From Bacteroidota bacterium (GTDB lineage Bacteria > Bacteroidota > Bacteroidia > 2-12-FULL-35-15), in contig CANJYB010000006.1 of NCBI GenBank assembly GCA_947479085.1, forward strand, positions 62,001-126,000: a DNA stretch of 64,000 nt, written 5' to 3'. Each line of letters opens with the position of its first letter. Position 1 is the first letter of the stretch. The translations under genes and the position numbers were made by a program. Positions 42,932 through 52,494 of this stretch are shown one piece after another. A model generated the notes under the pieces. That model did not search any database. It worked only from the letters and a program-made list of their open reading frames with translations, and was not told where the DNA came from.

Positions 42932-43955
42932 ACCGGTCTTTCAGGTCTATTTCCTTAAAGGTTTTCTTTCCTCTTAAATAAAAATCAGCAACTATAGAAT
43001 GAAGATAAACAGCTGTGGTGGTGTAATGTTTAATTTCTGATTTTAATTTCCTCCTTTTTTCTAATGTCTTTCCAAGAGTTTTATAAAAACTTCCATGAGC
43101 TCTCAATACGGCATTAAAATGGGAAAACTGTCCGGCAAATAAAAACTTAGCACCTGCCAAACCGTCCATTAACATTCGGGTAATGAGTTTTGCAAAGAAA
43201 AACTTTGGAGGATGATTTTTGCAAAGAAGAATAAGATTGTTCCTGAAATTCAAATAAGTTTTATGTGCACTTGTTTTGTTTAAAGTTCCTCCGCCAACGT
43301 GATAAACAGTAGAGTAGGGGCAATACATAATTTTATATCCCCTGTTCTTTAATCTCCAGCATACATCAATTTCTTCCATGTGTGCAAAAAAATCTTCATC
43401 AAAACCACCTACGAGGTGAAAGCATTCTGCCCTTACAAACATACAGGCACCGGTGGCCCAGAAAACTTCACGTTCGTCATCGTATTGATTTTTATCTTCT
43501 TCAATGCTGTCCAATATTCGTCCACGACAAAAGGGGTAAGCAAACTTATCAATAAAACCTCCCGCAGCACCGGCATATTCAAACAAGTGTTTATTATAAT
43601 ATGATTTTATTTTTGGTTGGCAGGCGGCAATGGATTTATCTTTATCCATCAGGTTAATGATATGATCTATCCAGCCTGCAGTTACTTCCACATCAGAATT
43701 TAGCAAAACATAATATTCGCTTTTAACCAATTTTAAAGCGTCATTATAGCCCTTCGCAAAACCTCCGTTATCAGCATTCTGAATAATCCTGATTTCGGGG
43801 TAATGATTCTTTAAAAAGGAAATGGAATCGTCCGTGGAGCAATTATCAGCAACAATAATTTCAGAATACGAAGAATTGTTGGTTAGAACTGATGGTAAAA
43901 ACTTTTCGAGAAAACTTTTACCATTCCAATTTAAAATAACAACCGCAACCTTCAT
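42918..43955 (-). CDS. Family 2 glycosyltransferase
   Basis: GT-A fold: VAVVILNWNGKSFLEKFLP, VADNCSTDDS (nucleotide site) and VLLNSDVEV (the DxD-like metal site). GGFDEDFFAHMEEIDVCWRL then supplies the catalytic base and acceptor region. This rhamnosyl-like subgroup builds surface polysaccharides, but donor and acceptor cannot be told. 345 aa. A TACATTTG box sits 4 nt before the ATG, again implying a nearly leaderless mRNA. Confidence 0.9.
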   Translation of the reverse strand: MKVAVVILNWNGKSFLEKFLPSVLTNNSSYSEIIVADNCSTDDSISFLKNHYPEIRIIQNADNGGFAKGYNDALKLVKSEYYVLLNSDVEVTAGWIDHIINLMDKDKSIAACQPKIKSYYNKHLFEYAGAAGGFIDKFAYPFCRGRILDSIEEDKNQYDDEREVFWATGACMFVRAECFHLVGGFDEDFFAHMEEIDVCWRLKNRGYKIMYCPYSTVYHVGGGTLNKTSAHKTYLNFRNNLILLCKNHPPKFFFAKLITRMLMDGLAGAKFLFAGQFSHFNAVLRAHGSFYKTLGKTLEKRRKLKSEIKHYTTTAVYLHSIVADFYLRGKKTFKEIDLKDRFMKS

Positions 43956-43959
43956 GAAA

Positions 43960-43967
43960 CAAATGTA
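43960..43967 (-). promoter_or_regulatory. -7 box of the glycosyltransferase gene
   Basis: Minus strand TACATTTG, 4 nt before the ATG. Confidence 0.6.
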
Positions 43968-44002
43968 AAGGAATTGTACCTAATGTTATTGTTCATGAAA
44001 TA

Positions 44003-45505
44003 TTAACGAGGATTATTAAAATTATCATCAATATTACTACCGAAATTGTCCGGAGCTTTCTCTGCATCTATATTGCTGTTCGACATATTTCGATTGTACA
44101 AAAGAAGTTGCCACCTTGCATTGGTTATTTCACCCTTGGCGGTCGAATGAATTAAGACAAATCGATTGGAAGATAAATCGGAATTTGCAAATACGAATTT
44201 TTTATTCGATTGCCGGTTATTGGGGTTGTTGAATAACTGGGTTTTATCAACTAAGGCATCGTATTGCCATATCTCGTAAGGGTAAGTACTGGGCTCGTTT
44301 TCATATTTGCCTCTAAGGGTCGGAGCTCCATATTGCAGAAATATTCTTCCTCTGTCCGTATCATATCCTTTTAAACCAAATGTACCAAACTCTTTGTTTA
44401 CTTTTCGCACTTCTTCGTTATAATCTTTCCAGGCAGTTTCCGGTTGAACTTCGTTTCTCGATTTCCAAAAATTATAAAAGAATTGCTGCATCAGCAGTAA
44501 GTCCTTTCCCTTCATCTGGTTCTCTTCATACTGTACTTCCGAAGGGCTGGAAATAGGACGCAAACTGCGGATGTATCCGTGCAAAGTATCAATGCTTTTA
44601 TAATCTTTAACAAATGTACTACTTATGTCAATTGACTTCAAATCTTCAAAAGCTAAAGCGGTAAGTTTATTTTTGCGCTGAAAAAAACATTCTCTTGTGG
44701 CTCTTATTTTATTATTCTTATCTCTCACTTCCACTATAAAGTTATAGTTACCTGATGGTAAACTTTCAATATTTAATTCATTTAATAAGATAGCAACATC
44801 ATTAGAGGTTTGTTTCGAAAAACCACTGAAATTATTAAGTTTTGAATTCGATTGATTAGTTTGTATAGAATAACTCACCAACATTTTTTCTCCTTCACCC
44901 AATATTTTTTTTGAATTATATATTTCTACATAAAACTTTATCTGTTTAATGTTCTCAGGATAAAACCCTGAAACATAAGGAACCAGGTCATAACCGCTTT
45001 TTGTAATAATACTTGGGTTGGTTGATTTGGTATAAGTTTCCAAAAACTGAACATCAGAAATTGAAATACTATCGCTTGACAGATTTATTTCAATTGGGAA
45101 TGAACTTACAAATGGAGCAACGGATGAATTATTCTTGTCACCTATTGATATTTGCATAGTGTATTTTCCGTTAGGCAGTGCAAACCGCTGCTGGTCAATG
45201 AAATTGGGATAACCTTTCATGGTATCTTCAGTTTCAGGACTGCTAAGGTTGTATTTTAAGGCATTTTTAATTTCGTTATTAATAGAGAAATTAATAGCAA
45301 TACTAACATCTCCCTGGTATTTCCCCTTACCATTCTTTACAAATTTTACCGTATTTCCTATTACAGAGATATACGTTTCAATATAAGGGCCTTTGTTAGG
45401 AGTGTTAAAGGTAGCATAGGTTAAAGATGCTTTTAGAACGGGCGTTGCAAAAGCGGAGCATGCGGTAACATAAATGAATAAAAACAATACAAAACATTTT
45501 TTCAT
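44003..45505 (-). CDS. Secreted GWxTD-domain protein
   Basis: The signal peptide MKKCFVLFLFIYVTACSAFA is followed by beta-rich repeats. The C-terminal GWxTD domain reads ETAWKDYNEEVRKVNKEFG, then GYDTDRGRIFLQYGAPTLR and YPYEIWQYD. GWxTD proteins are found in Bacteroidota and Acidobacteriota; their role is unknown. I chose the ATG at 45505 (500 aa) because a longer frame reaching 45559 has no signal sequence at its start and includes the promoter box at 45547-45554. Confidence 0.85.
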   Translation of the reverse strand: MKKCFVLFLFIYVTACSAFATPVLKASLTYATFNTPNKGPYIETYISVIGNTVKFVKNGKGKYQGDVSIAINFSINNEIKNALKYNLSSPETEDTMKGYPNFIDQQRFALPNGKYTMQISIGDKNNSSVAPFVSSFPIEINLSSDSISISDVQFLETYTKSTNPSIITKSGYDLVPYVSGFYPENIKQIKFYVEIYNSKKILGEGEKMLVSYSIQTNQSNSKLNNFSGFSKQTSNDVAILLNELNIESLPSGNYNFIVEVRDKNNKIRATRECFFQRKNKLTALAFEDLKSIDISSTFVKDYKSIDTLHGYIRSLRPISSPSEVQYEENQMKGKDLLLMQQFFYNFWKSRNEVQPETAWKDYNEEVRKVNKEFGTFGLKGYDTDRGRIFLQYGAPTLRGKYENEPSTYPYEIWQYDALVDKTQLFNNPNNRQSNKKFVFANSDLSSNRFVLIHSTAKGEITNARWQLLLYNRNMSNSNIDAEKAPDNFGSNIDDNFNNPR

Positions 45506-45546
45506 ACTTATAAGATTTATAACTATTAATACTGTTGGGGATGATA

Positions 45547-45554
45547 CAAAGTTA
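45547..45554 (-). promoter_or_regulatory. -7 box of the GWxTD gene
   Basis: Minus strand TAACTTTG, 41 nt before the chosen ATG at 45505; it supports that start. Confidence 0.55.
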
Positions 45555-45604
45555 AACAATAAATATATTTTTTAGCTTTTTTAATTATCAAATCAAAAAA
45601 ATGA

Positions 45605-45612
45605 TACTTTTG
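45605..45612 (+). promoter_or_regulatory. -7 box of tRNA-Ser
   Basis: TACTTTTG ends 5 nt before the first base of the tRNA. This fixes the usual distance from box to transcript start at about 6 nt in this genome. Confidence 0.65.
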
Positions 45613-45617
45613 CGCTC

Positions 45618-45702
45618 GGAGAAATGGCAGAGTGGTCGATTGCGGCAGTCTTGAAAACTGTTGAAGGTAACACTTCCGGGGGTTCGAATCCCTCTTTCTC
45701 CG
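45618..45702 (+). tRNA. tRNA-Ser, anticodon TGA
   Basis: 85-nt class II tRNA: acceptor GGAGAAA/TTTCTCC, D-arm GGCAGAGTGGTCGATTGCGGC, anticodon loop CTTGAAA with TGA. A long variable arm follows, then T-arm GGGGTTCGAATCCCT and discriminator G. CCA is not encoded. Confidence 0.96.
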
Positions 45703-45708
45703 CTTAAT

Positions 45709-45745
45709 AAAGGAAAAACCCCGCTTATGGCGGGGTTTTTCCTTT
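45709..45745. terminator. Bidirectional terminator with 16-bp stem
   Basis: AAAGGAAAAACCCCGC, loop TTATG, exact inverse. It serves tRNA-Ser and the convergent T9SS gene. Confidence 0.92.
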
Positions 45746-45762
45746 TATTTATTAGCTCTTTC

Positions 45763-47487
45763 CTATTTTGTAAACAGTATTTTCTGAATCAAAACATTCT
45801 CTGATGTTTGAAGTTTTACAAAATAAAGCCCCGATTTTTCAACGGAAAGAGTATAAAAGTAATCTCCTTCGCTTTGCTTTTCATTATTTACCAAGGAAAT
45901 TATTTTCTCTCCCAATTCATTAAAAACTTCAACTTTTACTTCCGAGTCCTTTTTTAAAGAGTAATAAATGGTGGAAGAACTACTTGATGGGTTAGGATAA
46001 ACCGTCAGACCATTATTTATATCCTTCTTTGCTATCCCAACAGTAGAGTATGGATACAACCTTGCAACAAAAGCATCTCCCATCCCGTTATTGCTTATAG
46101 TATTACCATCGAATGTAGCTGTAGCACTATAATATTGTCCGGTTGCATACACATTATGCGTCCCGAAACAGGCAACACTATTTCCAAGATCTCCGGCAAC
46201 GCCTCCTCCCTGTGCAGCCCATATATAGGTGCCATTAGGATCGTATTTTAAAACAAACACCTCACTATCAAAATTTGGATTTGTAATCGAGTTTCCATCA
46301 AAGGAAATACTTCCGGATGAATAATATCCAGTTATAATAACATTACCGCTGCTGTCTACCACCATTCCTCGCCCTTCGTCATCCAGAAAATCTCCGGCAG
46401 ACTCAGCCCAAATAACACTGCCCGAAGTGTCATATTTTGCAATAAACAAATCTCTGCTGGTATTGTAGTTGTATAAGTTAATTCCATCGAACATTATACT
46501 GTCGTATCTGAAATATCCTGTAATGTAAATGTCTCCGGCCTTATTCATCGCTATTCCGTTACTGCTGGCTTCGTCATAATAACCGCCATAACCTCCCGCT
46601 TTTTTAACCCACAATAAATCCCCGGAAGCATTGTATCTTGCTACAAAAACATCATCTGTCCTGTTTCCCAGACTGTCAATTGTTGTATCTGTTTTCATTA
46701 AAACAGTGTTTCCAAAGGAGATGGAATCACTGTAGAAATATCCTGTGATTCCAATATTTCCAACTGAATCTGTGCTTACTGCTAAACTTTTATCTTCCGA
46801 ATCTCCTCCTGCAAATCTTGCCCATTGAACATTTCCTAGTCCATTAATTTTTGCAAGATAAATATCCAGGTTACCAATAGATGAAAGACTGGTGGTATCA
46901 AAATGAATAGTATCACTACTATAGGTACCTGTCAGGTAAGTATTATTCCAAATATCTGTATTAATTCCATTAGAAATATCATCACTTCCTCCACCATATT
47001 TTTTTGCCCATACCACATTTCCTCCGGTATCGTACTTTGCCAGAAAAATATCGTAAAATTGTCCTGAAGCATCTGCATTGGTTAATAAAACACCTCCGAT
47101 TGAGATGTTAGCACTTGTGAAATTTCCGGTCACATATAGGTTGCCGTTTATATCTGTACTAACACCTGAGCCCTCATCATTTCCTGTTTCACCAAAACTT
47201 ACAGCCCATTGAACCACTCCATTGGCATTGTATTTTACAAGAAATACATCGTCCGTATTTCCTGAAATGTCAGCATTTGTTAACGTGTAGGAGCCAAAAG
47301 AAATGGTTGTACTTCTGAAAAAGCCGGTCACAAAAACATTGTTATTTGCATCCGTAACTATGCTTCTTCCATTATCTTCCGCAGCCCCGCCTGCTGATTT
47401 TGCCCAGTCCCAGATAGGAGCCTGTGCGATGGATTGTTTTGACAAGATGGTAAGAAGAAATAAAAAGAGAGTAATTGTTTTTTTCAT
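45763..47487 (-). CDS. T9SS-secreted SBBP beta-propeller protein
   Basis: Signal peptide MKKTITLFLFLLTILSKQSIAQ, then eight or so SBBP repeats of about 50-60 residues. They are of the form D-x-x-GN-x-Y(V/I)TGxF and FLVKYNANGVVQWA, which fold into a beta-propeller. The C-terminal 80 residues are a T9SS type A sorting domain (VYPNPSSSSSTIYYSL, VEVFNELGEKI, SGLYFVKLQTSENVLIQKI). I chose the ATG at 47487 (574 aa), which starts the signal peptide; a longer frame to 47559 would run into the promoter box at 47529-47536. Confidence 0.88.
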   Translation of the reverse strand: MKKTITLFLFLLTILSKQSIAQAPIWDWAKSAGGAAEDNGRSIVTDANNNVFVTGFFRSTTISFGSYTLTNADISGNTDDVFLVKYNANGVVQWAVSFGETGNDEGSGVSTDINGNLYVTGNFTSANISIGGVLLTNADASGQFYDIFLAKYDTGGNVVWAKKYGGGSDDISNGINTDIWNNTYLTGTYSSDTIHFDTTSLSSIGNLDIYLAKINGLGNVQWARFAGGDSEDKSLAVSTDSVGNIGITGYFYSDSISFGNTVLMKTDTTIDSLGNRTDDVFVARYNASGDLLWVKKAGGYGGYYDEASSNGIAMNKAGDIYITGYFRYDSIMFDGINLYNYNTSRDLFIAKYDTSGSVIWAESAGDFLDDEGRGMVVDSSGNVIITGYYSSGSISFDGNSITNPNFDSEVFVLKYDPNGTYIWAAQGGGVAGDLGNSVACFGTHNVYATGQYYSATATFDGNTISNNGMGDAFVARLYPYSTVGIAKKDINNGLTVYPNPSSSSSTIYYSLKKDSEVKVEVFNELGEKIISLVNNEKQSEGDYFYTLSVEKSGLYFVKLQTSENVLIQKILFTK

Positions 47488-47528
47488 AAGAGTAAGTATT
47501 TGGTTATTAAATCGAATGAATTGTTTAA

Positions 47529-47536
47529 CAAATATA
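47529..47536 (-). promoter_or_regulatory. -7 box of the SBBP protein gene
   Basis: Minus strand TATATTTG, 41 nt before the chosen ATG at 47487. Confidence 0.55.
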
Positions 47537-47558
47537 GATGTATTTACATTATAAAACA

Positions 47559-47594
47559 AAAAAGTCGCTTAACTATTTTGTTAAACGACTTTTT
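47559..47594 (-). terminator. Terminator after the 272-aa secreted protein gene
   Basis: AAAAAGTCGCTTAAC and GTTAAACGACTTTTT pair with one mismatch, with a T run on the minus strand. Confidence 0.8.
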
Positions 47595-47618
47595 ATTTTA
47601 AAAAATACTTGTATTATC

Positions 47619-48437
47619 TTATTTTGACAATGCTTCGTTAATTGTCATTTGCACGGTTTCTACTTTTAAATGCTCTGGAGCTACTTCCGCAAAAGTATCA
47701 TTCCATTTTACAAACATTTCCACCTTTTGCATATCCATGGCTTTCCCTCCTTGCATTCTGTCCCAGTTTAAGGTAAATGTATCGCCTTTTCCTTTTGTAA
47801 GCAATAATGCACTTGATTTCGCAAAAACGCCCGATGATTTTACGCAAGCATATTCATTTCCATCCGGCATTTTTACTCCCGCTTTGTCTGGGAACACAAA
47901 ACCTATTTTATCTCCGTTATAAGTAACATTCAGTTTCAGATTCGTGGCATCGCTTTCTTTATAAAGTTTATTTAAAGAAACTGTAAAATTCCCGGTTCTG
48001 AAATCATTTTTTGTAACAGGTAGTCTGTAATCAGGTGTTTCTATACCTTTTGTATTTGATGATATTTTGTATAATCCGTCAATTACATAGGAGTAAGAAG
48101 TAGTGGAGTTAAGTCCCGTGCCTTTCATATTGATAACTCTCCAATCATCTTCATTTGGAGAAATAACCAACCATTTTTCTTCAGGTTTCATTTCTTTTCC
48201 ATTAATAACAAATTTACTTTCTTCCGGCTTAAAAATAATATAATCAGCAGTAAGATTTTTTATCTTTAATTTGAATTTTGTTTCTTTATCAGTCGAAACA
48301 GCATTGTCCACAGTAATGGTTACTTCATTGGTTACCACAGGTTCTGCTTTGTAAACAATTTTTGCATACGTTTTTTGTGCTTGGGCTGCGGTCAAAGTAC
48401 AAAAGGCCGCTACTGCCAGAATAAGAGTTTTTTTCAT
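47619..48437 (-). CDS. Unknown secreted protein, 272 aa
   Basis: A clear signal peptide (MKKTLILAVAAFCTLTAAQA) precedes an all-beta protein with no cysteine cluster, sorting domain or lipobox. Strand pattern and blocks such as FKLKIKNLTADYIIFKPEESKF suggest an immunoglobulin-like periplasmic domain, but I do not recognise the family. It has its own -7 box (48470-48477) and terminator, so it is a single-gene unit. Confidence 0.8.
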   Translation of the reverse strand: MKKTLILAVAAFCTLTAAQAQKTYAKIVYKAEPVVTNEVTITVDNAVSTDKETKFKLKIKNLTADYIIFKPEESKFVINGKEMKPEEKWLVISPNEDDWRVINMKGTGLNSTTSYSYVIDGLYKISSNTKGIETPDYRLPVTKNDFRTGNFTVSLNKLYKESDATNLKLNVTYNGDKIGFVFPDKAGVKMPDGNEYACVKSSGVFAKSSALLLTKGKGDTFTLNWDRMQGGKAMDMQKVEMFVKWNDTFAEVAPEHLKVETVQMTINEALSK

Positions 48438-48469
48438 AGTTTAATTTTTTTTGGTTTATGAATGCTTTA

Positions 48470-48477
48470 CAAAAGTA
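48470..48477 (-). promoter_or_regulatory. -7 box of the 272-aa secreted protein gene
   Basis: Minus strand TACTTTTG, 32 nt before the ATG. It sits in the palindrome GCTTTAC-aaaa-GTAAAGC, a possible operator. Confidence 0.55.
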
Positions 48478-48581
48478 AAGCCAAAAAGTTAATTACTTAA
48501 TTTTTGATATTAAAATTTATGTTAAAAGTATAAAGAAAAAGATTTTCAAATCGAAAATATTCGAATCAATTCTTCAAAAGA

Positions 48582-49073
48582 CTATTTATGAAAATAAAAT
48601 GTTTTCAGGTTGCCGGGATGATCCGTTTGTGCCAATACCAGACTATTTGCTGTTACCTGCATTATTACAGTTGCCGGAAAAACTACTACTAATACATGAT
48701 GTGAATAGGTTGGACTGCCATCCACCTCTTTCCAAGTCCCACTTGTATTAACCGGCTGCCCCGGACCATATAACCCTCCCGCAAAATAAGTAACAAAATT
48801 GGAATTAGATGGATAAGGGCTTGAGGTTAGGTTTAAATGATAACCCAAATACATATTATCGTGTATAGGAACCGCGCCCCATATCGTATCTCCGTCACAA
48901 ATCCAATCACCGAACAATTGTGCTTCAAGGGCTGTAGGCGCTGGTGGAGGTATTTCTATAACAGTTTTATCTGGCTTTGGTTCCTCTGCAGGTTTGTTTT
49001 TTTTACACGAAGTAGTTGCAAACAAAATAGTAAATACAAATACAAAGTTCAAAAATAATTTTATCGTTTTCAT
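48582..49073 (-). CDS. Small lipoprotein, possibly lipocalin-like
   Basis: Lipobox TTSC after a hydrophobic signal (FVFVFTILFATTSC), followed by a charged KKNKPAEEPKPDK linker. The remaining 120 residues contain a FGDWICDGDTIWG start and a SGTWKEVDG block, reminiscent of lipocalin-like domains. 163 aa. It starts 9 nt after the stop of the deacetylase-like T9SS gene, so the two form an operon. Family is tentative. Confidence 0.7.
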   Translation of the reverse strand: MKTIKLFLNFVFVFTILFATTSCKKNKPAEEPKPDKTVIEIPPPAPTALEAQLFGDWICDGDTIWGAVPIHDNMYLGYHLNLTSSPYPSNSNFVTYFAGGLYGPGQPVNTSGTWKEVDGSPTYSHHVLVVVFPATVIMQVTANSLVLAQTDHPGNLKTFYFHK

Positions 49074-49082
49074 AATTGATGA

Positions 49083-51236
49083 TTAATTGGTTATCAATAA
49101 TTTTTTTACAATTGTTTTATTTCCAGATTGTATTTTGCAGAAATAGGTGCCTGCCGAAATCCCTTCGCTTACAAAGGTTTCTTTATAGATATCCGGGCTC
49201 ACTGTTTTGTTCACTAGGTTTTTTACCACCTGGCCGTACATATCATAAATAGTAATGTTCAACGTACCTGTTTCTTTTTGCCACACCTCTATGGTAGTTG
49301 ATTTACCAAATGGGTTCGGAAAACAGTTCACCGTCACTTCATCTTTTCCTTTTTCACTATTTTCAGTAACTCCCGATATATAATATGCAAAGTGAACAAT
49401 CACTCCATTATTATCCCAGTTCGATTGAACAACTTGTATAGGCGCTCCGGTCAAACTATCTTTCACTTCTATCATGGTTAAACTTTGTCCGTTATCCACC
49501 ACAAAACTTATGGGACTTTGCGGAATAGATGCATTAAGAAGCGCTACCTGTGATGGGGGAATTAGAATAGTCAATACTCCATTCAGTAATGTAGTTGTAA
49601 ATCGCAAACTATCCCTCTCCACCCAATAGTCAGCGTAGGTCTCAAAATTAACAATATCAACCTTGGGGTCAAGCTGATTAACTAAAAGTTGTTCTGCAAA
49701 CAGTTTGTAATATCGCGTTGGGTGAATCAAAATTACCGTTGGTGCATAGTTCGCCATATTTCTGTTTACCACATCTATCCATATCGCTTCTTTTTGCAAA
49801 TAATTAGCTCCTGTAATATGGTCCGAATTAAAAACATCCGACAAGGTCATTGGCAATTCCCAAATCTTAGACATCTTCGATCGGTAGTTTCTGAATTTCC
49901 TATCCCTGTAAGGAAAATTTGTAAGCACATCGTTTGCCGAATAAGTAGAATTATAAGTATACCCCACTGTATCCAGTCCTCTTATCAAATCACGATTGTT
50001 ACAAAGATAACCCGAACGGAACGAACGGATAGGAACCCCGAGATCCTGTTGTAATAACTGCCGTGAAAGTTGTGTCTCTCCTAAAACCGTTGCACCTGTT
50101 GTTCTTGGGGTACCTGATGCGCTATAGGGATACGCATAAGGCTGATAATTGCTTGTAGTATAATTACCCAATCCAATTCCCGCATCAAACGGCACATACA
50201 AACTATCAAAATCCCAGAAATGGGAAGTTGAATGACTTCCAATTGTATGACCTTGTCCCATTACATATTGTATTTTTCCAATATTTGTTTGATTGTAAAA
50301 TGGTGATAACCATCCATCCTGTATATAGTGTGTGGTACAAAAATAAAAAGTAGAAACTCCAATGGATTTTTCATAATCTGCATAATAATGCATAGTATCA
50401 TAACTTGTTGCAGCATCTATATCATGTGTTATTATTAGAGATGATTTACTATCGTAAGGACTTGTATGTAGCCATACTGAATTAGGAATTTCATTCGCCA
50501 CTATTCCTTTTATAAACAAAATCCATGCATCCATCGTTGGCTCAAAACCATTGCTCCAGGTTCGTTGTGCCTCCTCATCCTTACTTATTTGCGGAAGCGC
50601 AATCATATTTTTATACGAAACTCCTAATGCGTAAGCTCGGCCCAGGCCCCACTGGTTTTTTGTTACAGCAGCCGAATCCAGGCTTTCATAAGTAGCCAGC
50701 GTGGTGGCAGTGGAAGTAACATAAGCCCTGCTGCTGATTACAGTTGGCAGATTATCTTTTCCAAGACAAATGTTTTGTTCCAGGGAATCATTCAGCCAAC
50801 GCATCGAAGGGTCTCCAAGCGAAGTATTAAAAACGATGTGATGCCGGTTTTCGGCCCAGGTAACCGAAGAAATTCCAAAACAATTAAATAAAGCGGCATC
50901 CTTCATATTAGGTGCCACCATTATTCCTCCGTTATAAATCCACGACTGTATCGAACTCTCTTCCCATCCGGCCAATGTCAGAATACTTGTTGAATCATAT
51001 TTGAAAAACGTTCCCGATACAAGCACTACCTGATATTGAGAGGCGGTTATCCAGCTATCAGTTATCACAAATGGAATACCTGCCACCTTAAGGATATGAG
51101 TCAGGCCATCAATATCTGCTGTATGACTCATACTGTCGCGTGCTGTTAAATCAAACACTGCAACTGTTCTCAGGTTAACCGAAAATAGATTTAAGCTAAC
51201 AAAAAAAAGAAATACAATTAAAAAATGTTTTTTCAT
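49083..51236 (-). CDS. T9SS-secreted polysaccharide-deacetylase-like protein
   Basis: Signal peptide (MKKHFLIVFLFFVSLNLFS). The first 240 residues resemble a glutamine-amidotransferase-like fold (VFDLTARDSMSHTADIDGL). Then a NodB-type carbohydrate esterase region follows: SLIITHDIDAAT (metal Asp), GHTIGSHSTSHFWDFDS (His-x3-His), FRSGYLCNNRDLI, and later TVILIHPTRY. The C-terminus is a T9SS type A sorting domain (VNCFPNPFGKSTTIEVW to TIVKKLLITN). It should be a surface or secreted polysaccharide deacetylase; substrate unknown. 717 aa. Confidence 0.82.
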   Translation of the reverse strand: MKKHFLIVFLFFVSLNLFSVNLRTVAVFDLTARDSMSHTADIDGLTHILKVAGIPFVITDSWITASQYQVVLVSGTFFKYDSTSILTLAGWEESSIQSWIYNGGIMVAPNMKDAALFNCFGISSVTWAENRHHIVFNTSLGDPSMRWLNDSLEQNICLGKDNLPTVISSRAYVTSTATTLATYESLDSAAVTKNQWGLGRAYALGVSYKNMIALPQISKDEEAQRTWSNGFEPTMDAWILFIKGIVANEIPNSVWLHTSPYDSKSSLIITHDIDAATSYDTMHYYADYEKSIGVSTFYFCTTHYIQDGWLSPFYNQTNIGKIQYVMGQGHTIGSHSTSHFWDFDSLYVPFDAGIGLGNYTTSNYQPYAYPYSASGTPRTTGATVLGETQLSRQLLQQDLGVPIRSFRSGYLCNNRDLIRGLDTVGYTYNSTYSANDVLTNFPYRDRKFRNYRSKMSKIWELPMTLSDVFNSDHITGANYLQKEAIWIDVVNRNMANYAPTVILIHPTRYYKLFAEQLLVNQLDPKVDIVNFETYADYWVERDSLRFTTTLLNGVLTILIPPSQVALLNASIPQSPISFVVDNGQSLTMIEVKDSLTGAPIQVVQSNWDNNGVIVHFAYYISGVTENSEKGKDEVTVNCFPNPFGKSTTIEVWQKETGTLNITIYDMYGQVVKNLVNKTVSPDIYKETFVSEGISAGTYFCKIQSGNKTIVKKLLITN

Positions 51237-51375
51237 ATCGGTTCAAATTTGGTACGAAGATAAAAAAAAAAGCATTGTAAAAGCATTAGTAATAAGTAGA
51301 TGCTACATTATAGAATAAAATAATATTCTTTTAACTTTTCTATTAAACCTCCGGTTTCCAGAAAAACAAGATGGA

Positions 51376-52011
51376 TCAATCAAATTTCGTTGCTATTATT
51401 ACAATGTCCTTTGTCCATTTTTCATTGCCAGCCATATACTCCTTCCTTTCTAATGCGATATCTCTAAAACCAACACCTTCCAAAACCTCCTTTAAATAAT
51501 CCCCCTCATAATAATGCATAAAAATCTCATCCCCTTGGCTTCCCTTCTCCAATCCCGATTTACCATAATCATCCTCCATTGTACTTATATATATCACTCC
51601 TTCATCATTCAATCGTGCGTAAGCATCACTTATCAATTGTTCAGTCTCTTCCTTACATAAATAGGGCAAACAAAACCCACACATTATCCCATCATATTTC
51701 TCTTCCAGTTTCCCTGTATCTCTGCAGTCCATCTTTTCAAATTTAGCAGACGGATTATTAATTTTAGTAAGCTCAATCATATTATCAGCCAGATCAGTTC
51801 CTTTTATTTTAAAATCAGGTCGTTTACTTAACAGGTATCGGGTAATATTTCCCGGGCCACAGGCCAATTCCAGCACCCTTGCATTTTCCTTTTTTATTCT
51901 TTTGCAAAAAACATCAAACGTATCACCGTACCTATCCACATTCATAAACTTCCCCTCATACTCCTTTGCATACTTATTAAATAATTCAACTGCTCTTTTC
52001 GACATATCCAT
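51376..52011 (-). CDS. Class I SAM-dependent methyltransferase
   Basis: Motif I LELACGPGNITRYLL and the acidic loop GTDLADNMIELTK place it among class I methyltransferases. The middle block MDCRDTGKLEEKYDGIMCGFCLPYL and a UbiE/BioC-like C-terminal half support this. No substrate-specific motif is visible. 211 aa, cytosolic. It is a single gene with no close neighbours. Confidence 0.88.
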   Translation of the reverse strand: MDMSKRAVELFNKYAKEYEGKFMNVDRYGDTFDVFCKRIKKENARVLELACGPGNITRYLLSKRPDFKIKGTDLADNMIELTKINNPSAKFEKMDCRDTGKLEEKYDGIMCGFCLPYLCKEETEQLISDAYARLNDEGVIYISTMEDDYGKSGLEKGSQGDEIFMHYYEGDYLKEVLEGVGFRDIALERKEYMAGNEKWTKDIVIIATKFD

Positions 52012-52096
52012 AATTTATCTTCATTTAAAATTAGTTACCCCGTAAAATTAAAAATAATTTGGGCAGGCAGCTCATCATTTCATAGCCCACCGTCTT

Positions 52097-52222
52097 CCCG
52101 CCCTCGCGCGGTATCTTTTTTTTATTAACCTCCTCCCTCCGAATCCGGTCCTTTCCGGATTTGGAGGTTAACGTTCCTTAATACCTGTCCAATCAAAAAA
52201 AAGGATACTTCGCGCGGGTCGG
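52097..52222. repeat. 126-nt imperfect extragenic palindrome
   Basis: The outer arms share CCCG, CGCGCG, GTATC and a T8/A8 run. The inner arms TAACCTCC / GGAGGTTA and AATCCGG / CCGGATT are exact. Its layout resembles the REP-like element at 38721, but the sequence differs. Confidence 0.65.
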
Positions 52223-52494
52223 GTGCAGATGGCGAATGTCATACTTCGTAGCAATTTTCATTATTTCTATTTCTCAGCCCATTCCAAAAATTCCCCTATG
52301 TGGAATCCTATATTCCTTATGTGCCTATGTGTTAAAAAAAACGATACTTGTGGCTGCTTCTTTAATTTGAGAAAAACACTACTTGATACTAAGTCCTTTC
52401 CCTAGTAAATTAAATAATCTATTGTATATTAATTAGTTAATGTTATTAGTTACCTAAATACCCCTCTCAGGAACCCACTTTTTCCATTACAGGA

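Noticed and set aside
45506-45559. N-terminal extension of the GWxTD protein
   Set aside because: It displaces the signal peptide from the N-terminus and contains the promoter box.
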